From NCBI GenBank assembly GCA_016839345.1, contig JAEOUL010000182.1:1-9099 (forward strand): DNA of 9,099 nt, in the 5' to 3' direction. Source of the stretch: Candidatus Thorarchaeota archaeon (lineage in GTDB: Archaea; Asgardarchaeota; Thorarchaeia; Thorarchaeales; Thorarchaeaceae). How positions within the stretch are numbered: the first letter of the stretch is position 1; each line of letters begins with the position of its first letter. The notes below the pieces were generated by a model. It was not told the origin of the DNA and did not search any database. It saw only the letters and a program-made list of their open reading frames with translations. Positions 5,923-9,099 of this stretch are shown piece after piece. A program made the translations under genes and the position numbers.

Positions 5923-8781
5923 ATGACTCAGGATAGATTCAACATGCAAGAGAAGTATGTAGACTACAATGAATGTTTGCTAAGTCTTGGTACAAATCCG
6001 GAAGGACTCAGCGATGAGGAGGTCATACAGAAACGAGATGAGTTTGGAGAAAACAAACTGACCTTACAAGAAAGAGACAGTCCCCTAGTAATGTTTTTAC
6101 GACAGTTCAAGTCGCCGCTTGTTTATGTTCTTATCTTAGCTGCTACAATCTCTTTGATTGGCAATCATGTCGAAGACACTATTGTAATTGCAATCATTCT
6201 CCTAATCAACTCAATAATTGGATTTGTACAGGAATGGAGGGCAGAGAAAACAATTGAATCAGTCAAGAAACTCATTGAAGAAAAATCAGTTGTCGTCAGA
6301 AAAGGAGAAGAGCTTGAAGTCAGATCATCAGAGATTGTCCCAGGAGATTTATTATTACTTCACACAGGAGAGAAAGTTCCTGCTGATGGGAGAGTGGTTT
6401 TTGAAAGTAATCTACATGTTGATGAAAGTCTTCTCACTGGCGAAAGTGTGCCAATTAAGAAAGACGTGATATGTCTTGTAGAAAATCCTCACTATTATGA
6501 AAAAACGAATCAGGTGTTCGCAGGCTCCTATGTCACTGAAGGAAGAGCCAGAGTTGTTGTTGAGAAAACAGGAGATGACACTGTTCTCGGAGAGATAAAC
6601 AAAGAGCTCCTCGGAGTAGAGAAAGAAAAAACAACCGTCATGGTACGATTAGAAAGACTGAGTATTTTCTTCATTATTTTGGCAGTCATGTTTCTTTTTA
6701 CAACTCTCTTTCTGGGATTCTATAGAAACATCCCATCTCAAGTTGGACTCAGTGAGTTCATACTCTTTGCTCTCTCTGCACTAGTTTCAGCAATACCTGA
6801 GGGACTCATTGCTGTCATAACGATCGTACTGTCTGTAGGTGTATACAGACTTTCAAGAAAGAAAGTAATCATCCGAAATTTGGGGGTCGTTGAAACCCTT
6901 GGGCTTGTCAATGTCATTTGTTCTGACAAAACTGGAACATTGACAAGAAATCAAATGATGGTTCGGAGAATATATACTCCAAATCATTTCTATGAGGTGA
7001 GTGGTTCCGGGTTCGATGTCAGAAGTGGCAGCATTTTCAAAGAGGGGTGTGGACCATCAGGTTGTTTACGGTCACAAGAACTTCATGAAGAAAACGATCT
7101 CGAAATCCATCCTGATTCTAAGGAACCAATTCAAGGAACTAGGCTCAACGATTTTCCGGACCTGGAAGAACTTCTCTCTTACTTTGCACTTTGCAACGAT
7201 TCTGATCTATATTCTGCATGTCTTGATGAAGATGATCCAGTTAGGAAATGTACTGGAGAAGAACGTGAATGGCGGATTAGAGGATCACCAACCGAAGCTG
7301 CATTATTAGTCAGTTTGGAGAAAGCAGGACTCCACAAGTATGTTCTCGATGAAGCTAGGCCAAGAGTTGCTGAAATACCATTCTCTAGCGACCGGAAGTA
7401 TATGGCTACTTTGCATACTTCTGGAAGGGGACGCAAGTCCGATGAATCAAATCTTTTGATTGTAAAAGGAGCCCCTGAAAAAATTGAATTGTTCTTATCC
7501 GAACCATCAGGAACTGAGAAAATTGTAGGCGAATTTGCATCTCAAGGACTCCGAGTTCTTGCATGCGCTATCAAATATTTACCCCAAGACCATTTGCTGA
7601 TTTCAGAAGAGGATCTAAAGAGTATGAAGTTTGTAGGCTTTTGCGGAATCAATGATCCCCCAAGAGAAGGAGTAGCAGAATATATCGAGAAGAGTAATAG
7701 AGCGGGCATCGATGTATTGATGATAACAGGGGATAATGAATTTACAGCACAAGCTATTGGTAAGGAGGTAGGAATTTTTGATCAAGATCGTGGAGATATC
7801 GGATTAAATGGAGATGATATCGATACATTGGATGATGAAGTTCTCAGAGCCACTCTGGAAAAAGGTGCAACAGTTCTTGCGCGAACTACTCCTTTTCATA
7901 AATTGAGGGTTGTGAAGGCACTTCAAGAAACTGGGAAAATTGTGAGCATGACAGGAGATGGTGTCAATGACAGTCCAGCACTTCGTCAGGCAAATGTGGG
8001 TATAGCGATGGGCATCACAGGCACTGATATAGCAAAAGAAGCAGCTGATGTGGTTCTTCAAGATGAAAGATTTGAAACAGTAGTGGATGGCATCGAAGAA
8101 GGACGCAACATCCTGAGTTCATTAAAGAGGGTAGTTTTATTTTTAACCTCCACAAACCTTGCCGAGAGTTTTCTTATACTATCTATACTAATTCTATTCA
8201 CAGGAAACTATCTTGTCCTTCTATTACCACTCCAGATCTTGTGGGTAAATCTTGTTACAGATGGCATGCTTGACATTGCACTTTCTCTCGAACCGAAAGA
8301 AAAGGGAGTATTGGACCAAGGACCGGGATCATTGAAAGAGAGAGTCCTTTCACGTCAGATTCTCACTAGATCTATTTTTTATGGAATAGTAATGGCTGCT
8401 ATGGTCCTACTTGTATATTACCAGAATTTAGGGTTCATAACGAGTGCACAGACTGAGAACGAGTTGATTGCTGCTCAAAATAAAGTAAGGACAATGATGT
8501 TCGTCACATTAATCGTAGTTCAGTGGTTTAGTGTTCAAAACTGTAGGTCACAAACGAAATCGATTCGTGAAATGGGTGTCTTTAGAAATAGGTACATTTT
8601 GGGAGTCTATGCTATTGACATCTTTCTGGTTGGAATACTCTTCTTAGTACCCTACCTAAGTGAAATATTCAGGCTAGTTCCCCTTGAAATGTATGAACTC
8701 GTTGAAATTATCCTTTTGGGATTCTTTGTGCTCATTGCGGAGGAAATAAGAAAAGCTGTTGCAGCTAGAATGTCAACCTAG
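5923..8781 (+). CDS. P2-type cation-transporting P-type ATPase (Ca2+ or Na+ pump)
   Basis: This membrane pump couples ATP hydrolysis to cation export through a phospho-aspartate. At 952 aa it has the full P2 length. In order it shows the N-terminal LGTNPEGLS / FGEN region (23-44), TM1-2 (about 64-102), the actuator loop TGES (172-175), TM3-4 with PEGLI (292-296), the phosphorylation site D335 in SDKTGTLT, an N-domain with KGAPE (515-519) and FSSDRK, MITGDN (600-605), the hinge TGDGVND (677-683) and six C-terminal TMs. Candidate ion ligands are E293 (TM4), N745 and E748 (TM5), and N776, T779 and D780 (TM6). TM8 has Q867 where SERCA has E908. The N-domain has a cysteine-containing insert. Three starts are possible: TTG 5911, ATG 5923 and ATG 5944. 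I chose 5923 because of the upstream TATA element, but AGGA at 5930-5933 makes 5944 a real alternative. The substrate could be Ca2+ or Na+; K+-dependent exchange is not excluded. Confidence 0.96.
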   Translation: MTQDRFNMQEKYVDYNECLLSLGTNPEGLSDEEVIQKRDEFGENKLTLQERDSPLVMFLRQFKSPLVYVLILAATISLIGNHVEDTIVIAIILLINSIIGFVQEWRAEKTIESVKKLIEEKSVVVRKGEELEVRSSEIVPGDLLLLHTGEKVPADGRVVFESNLHVDESLLTGESVPIKKDVICLVENPHYYEKTNQVFAGSYVTEGRARVVVEKTGDDTVLGEINKELLGVEKEKTTVMVRLERLSIFFIILAVMFLFTTLFLGFYRNIPSQVGLSEFILFALSALVSAIPEGLIAVITIVLSVGVYRLSRKKVIIRNLGVVETLGLVNVICSDKTGTLTRNQMMVRRIYTPNHFYEVSGSGFDVRSGSIFKEGCGPSGCLRSQELHEENDLEIHPDSKEPIQGTRLNDFPDLEELLSYFALCNDSDLYSACLDEDDPVRKCTGEEREWRIRGSPTEAALLVSLEKAGLHKYVLDEARPRVAEIPFSSDRKYMATLHTSGRGRKSDESNLLIVKGAPEKIELFLSEPSGTEKIVGEFASQGLRVLACAIKYLPQDHLLISEEDLKSMKFVGFCGINDPPREGVAEYIEKSNRAGIDVLMITGDNEFTAQAIGKEVGIFDQDRGDIGLNGDDIDTLDDEVLRATLEKGATVLARTTPFHKLRVVKALQETGKIVSMTGDGVNDSPALRQANVGIAMGITGTDIAKEAADVVLQDERFETVVDGIEEGRNILSSLKRVVLFLTSTNLAESFLILSILILFTGNYLVLLLPLQILWVNLVTDGMLDIALSLEPKEKGVLDQGPGSLKERVLSRQILTRSIFYGIVMAAMVLLVYYQNLGFITSAQTENELIAAQNKVRTMMFVTLIVVQWFSVQNCRSQTKSIREMGVFRNRYILGVYAIDIFLVGILFLVPYLSEIFRLVPLEMYELVEIILLGFFVLIAEEIRKAVAARMST

Positions 8782-8790
8782 AGTTTTTCA
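8782..8790 (+). terminator. Possible oligo-T termination signal after the ATPase
   Basis: A five-T run (8784-8788) follows the ATPase stop by two bases. Archaeal termination often needs only a T-rich stretch, but one short run is weak evidence, and no stem-loop is visible. Confidence 0.25.
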
Positions 8791-8835
8791 TGCATAGAAG
8801 AATAAACAACGAGATTTGGTGGTTTAGAAAAAACG

Positions 8836-9099
8836 ATGCAGCTAGTATATTTTATTCTCAATATTGGAATGTTTATACTAGGTCTAGCACTTCTTATCTA
8901 TGGATCAGATGTCTTCGTTGAATCCGCATCAAAATTAGCACTTCGACTTGGAGTGTCAGAACTTTTCATTGGACTGACGATTGTAGCAATTGGTACATCT
9001 TTACCTGAGATTATTTCTAGTATTACTGCGGTAATTACAGGAAAATCACAGCTTGCATTTACAAATATAGCAGGAAGCACTCTGGTAAATCTAACATTA
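8836..9099 (+). CDS. CaCA-family Ca2+/Na+ exchanger, N-terminal 88 residues (cut by right window edge)
   Basis: This integral membrane exchanger uses the Na+ (or H+) gradient to expel Ca2+. Only TM1, TM2 and most of the first alpha repeat are in the window, and the frame is open to the edge. TM1 (4-22) is followed by GSDVFVESASKLALRLG (23-39), the usual YrbG/NCX linker. The alpha-1 repeat then reads GLTIVAIGTSLPEIISS (46-62), with T54, S55 and E58 at the ion-binding positions, and NIAGSTLVN (77-85), with S81 and N85 at the two further ligand positions I recall for NCX of Methanocaldococcus jannaschii. The usual GSN is GST here (T82). The ATG at 8836 is the only plausible start in frame. A GGTGG (8818-8822) 13 nt upstream is a weak ribosome site. 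It follows the ATPase by 54 nt in the same direction, so a shared transcript is likely unless the T-run terminates. Confidence 0.93.
   Translation, partial: MQLVYFILNIGMFILGLALLIYGSDVFVESASKLALRLGVSELFIGLTIVAIGTSLPEIISSITAVITGKSQLAFTNIAGSTLVNLTL

Noticed and set aside
1..9099. Defence system, mobile element or CRISPR
   Set aside because: No transposase, integrase, nuclease or repeat array is present. Every sizeable frame is accounted for by trpS, ion transporters or their small neighbours.

Overview
The window looks like chromosomal DNA from an archaeon, probably an uncultured one. The tryptophanyl-tRNA synthetase is of the archaeal/eukaryotic type. Several genes are preceded by an A/T-rich TATA-like element 40-70 nt upstream of the start, and most have an AGGAG-type ribosome binding site. 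An amphi-Trp protein and a PhoU-like protein typical of archaeal genomes are also present. I cannot assign a phylum from the sequence alone; an Asgard or TACK relative would be a guess. No tRNA, rRNA, CRISPR array, insertion sequence or phage gene is visible. Coding density is high: the longest gene-free stretch is the 127-nt divergent region at 1573-1699, and no gap exceeds 300 nt.

The left part (1-1572) lies on the minus strand. It holds the first 107 codons of a small protein I do not recognise, which runs off the left edge, and a complete trpS (383 aa). The TrpRS carries a four-cysteine pattern (C-x23-C-x6-C-x2-C) resembling the iron-sulfur motif described for Thermotoga TrpRS.

From 1573 everything is on the plus strand and concerns cation transport. 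The order is an NhaA Na+/H+ antiporter, then a tight three-gene unit (amphi-Trp protein, PhoU/DUF47-like protein, CPA1-type Na+/H+ antiporter with a duplicated cytosolic coiled-coil tail), then a P2-type cation-pumping ATPase, then the start of a CaCA-family Ca2+/Na+ exchanger cut off by the right edge. TATA-like elements before nhaA (~1658), the amphi-Trp gene (~3145) and the ATPase (~5881) suggest at least three transcription units.

Taken together, 1700-9099 is a cation-homeostasis locus. A primary ATP-driven pump, two unrelated H+-coupled Na+ antiporters and a Na+-coupled Ca2+ exchanger could interconvert H+, Na+ and Ca2+ gradients. The PhoU-like and amphi-Trp proteins sit within a few bases of each other and of the CPA1 antiporter, so they are candidates for accessory or regulatory subunits. 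This role is inferred from gene order only. The most noteworthy observations are this three-gene module, the 60-residue repeat in the antiporter tail, the mixed SERCA / Na,K-ATPase ion-site signature of the ATPase, and the TrpRS cysteine pattern.
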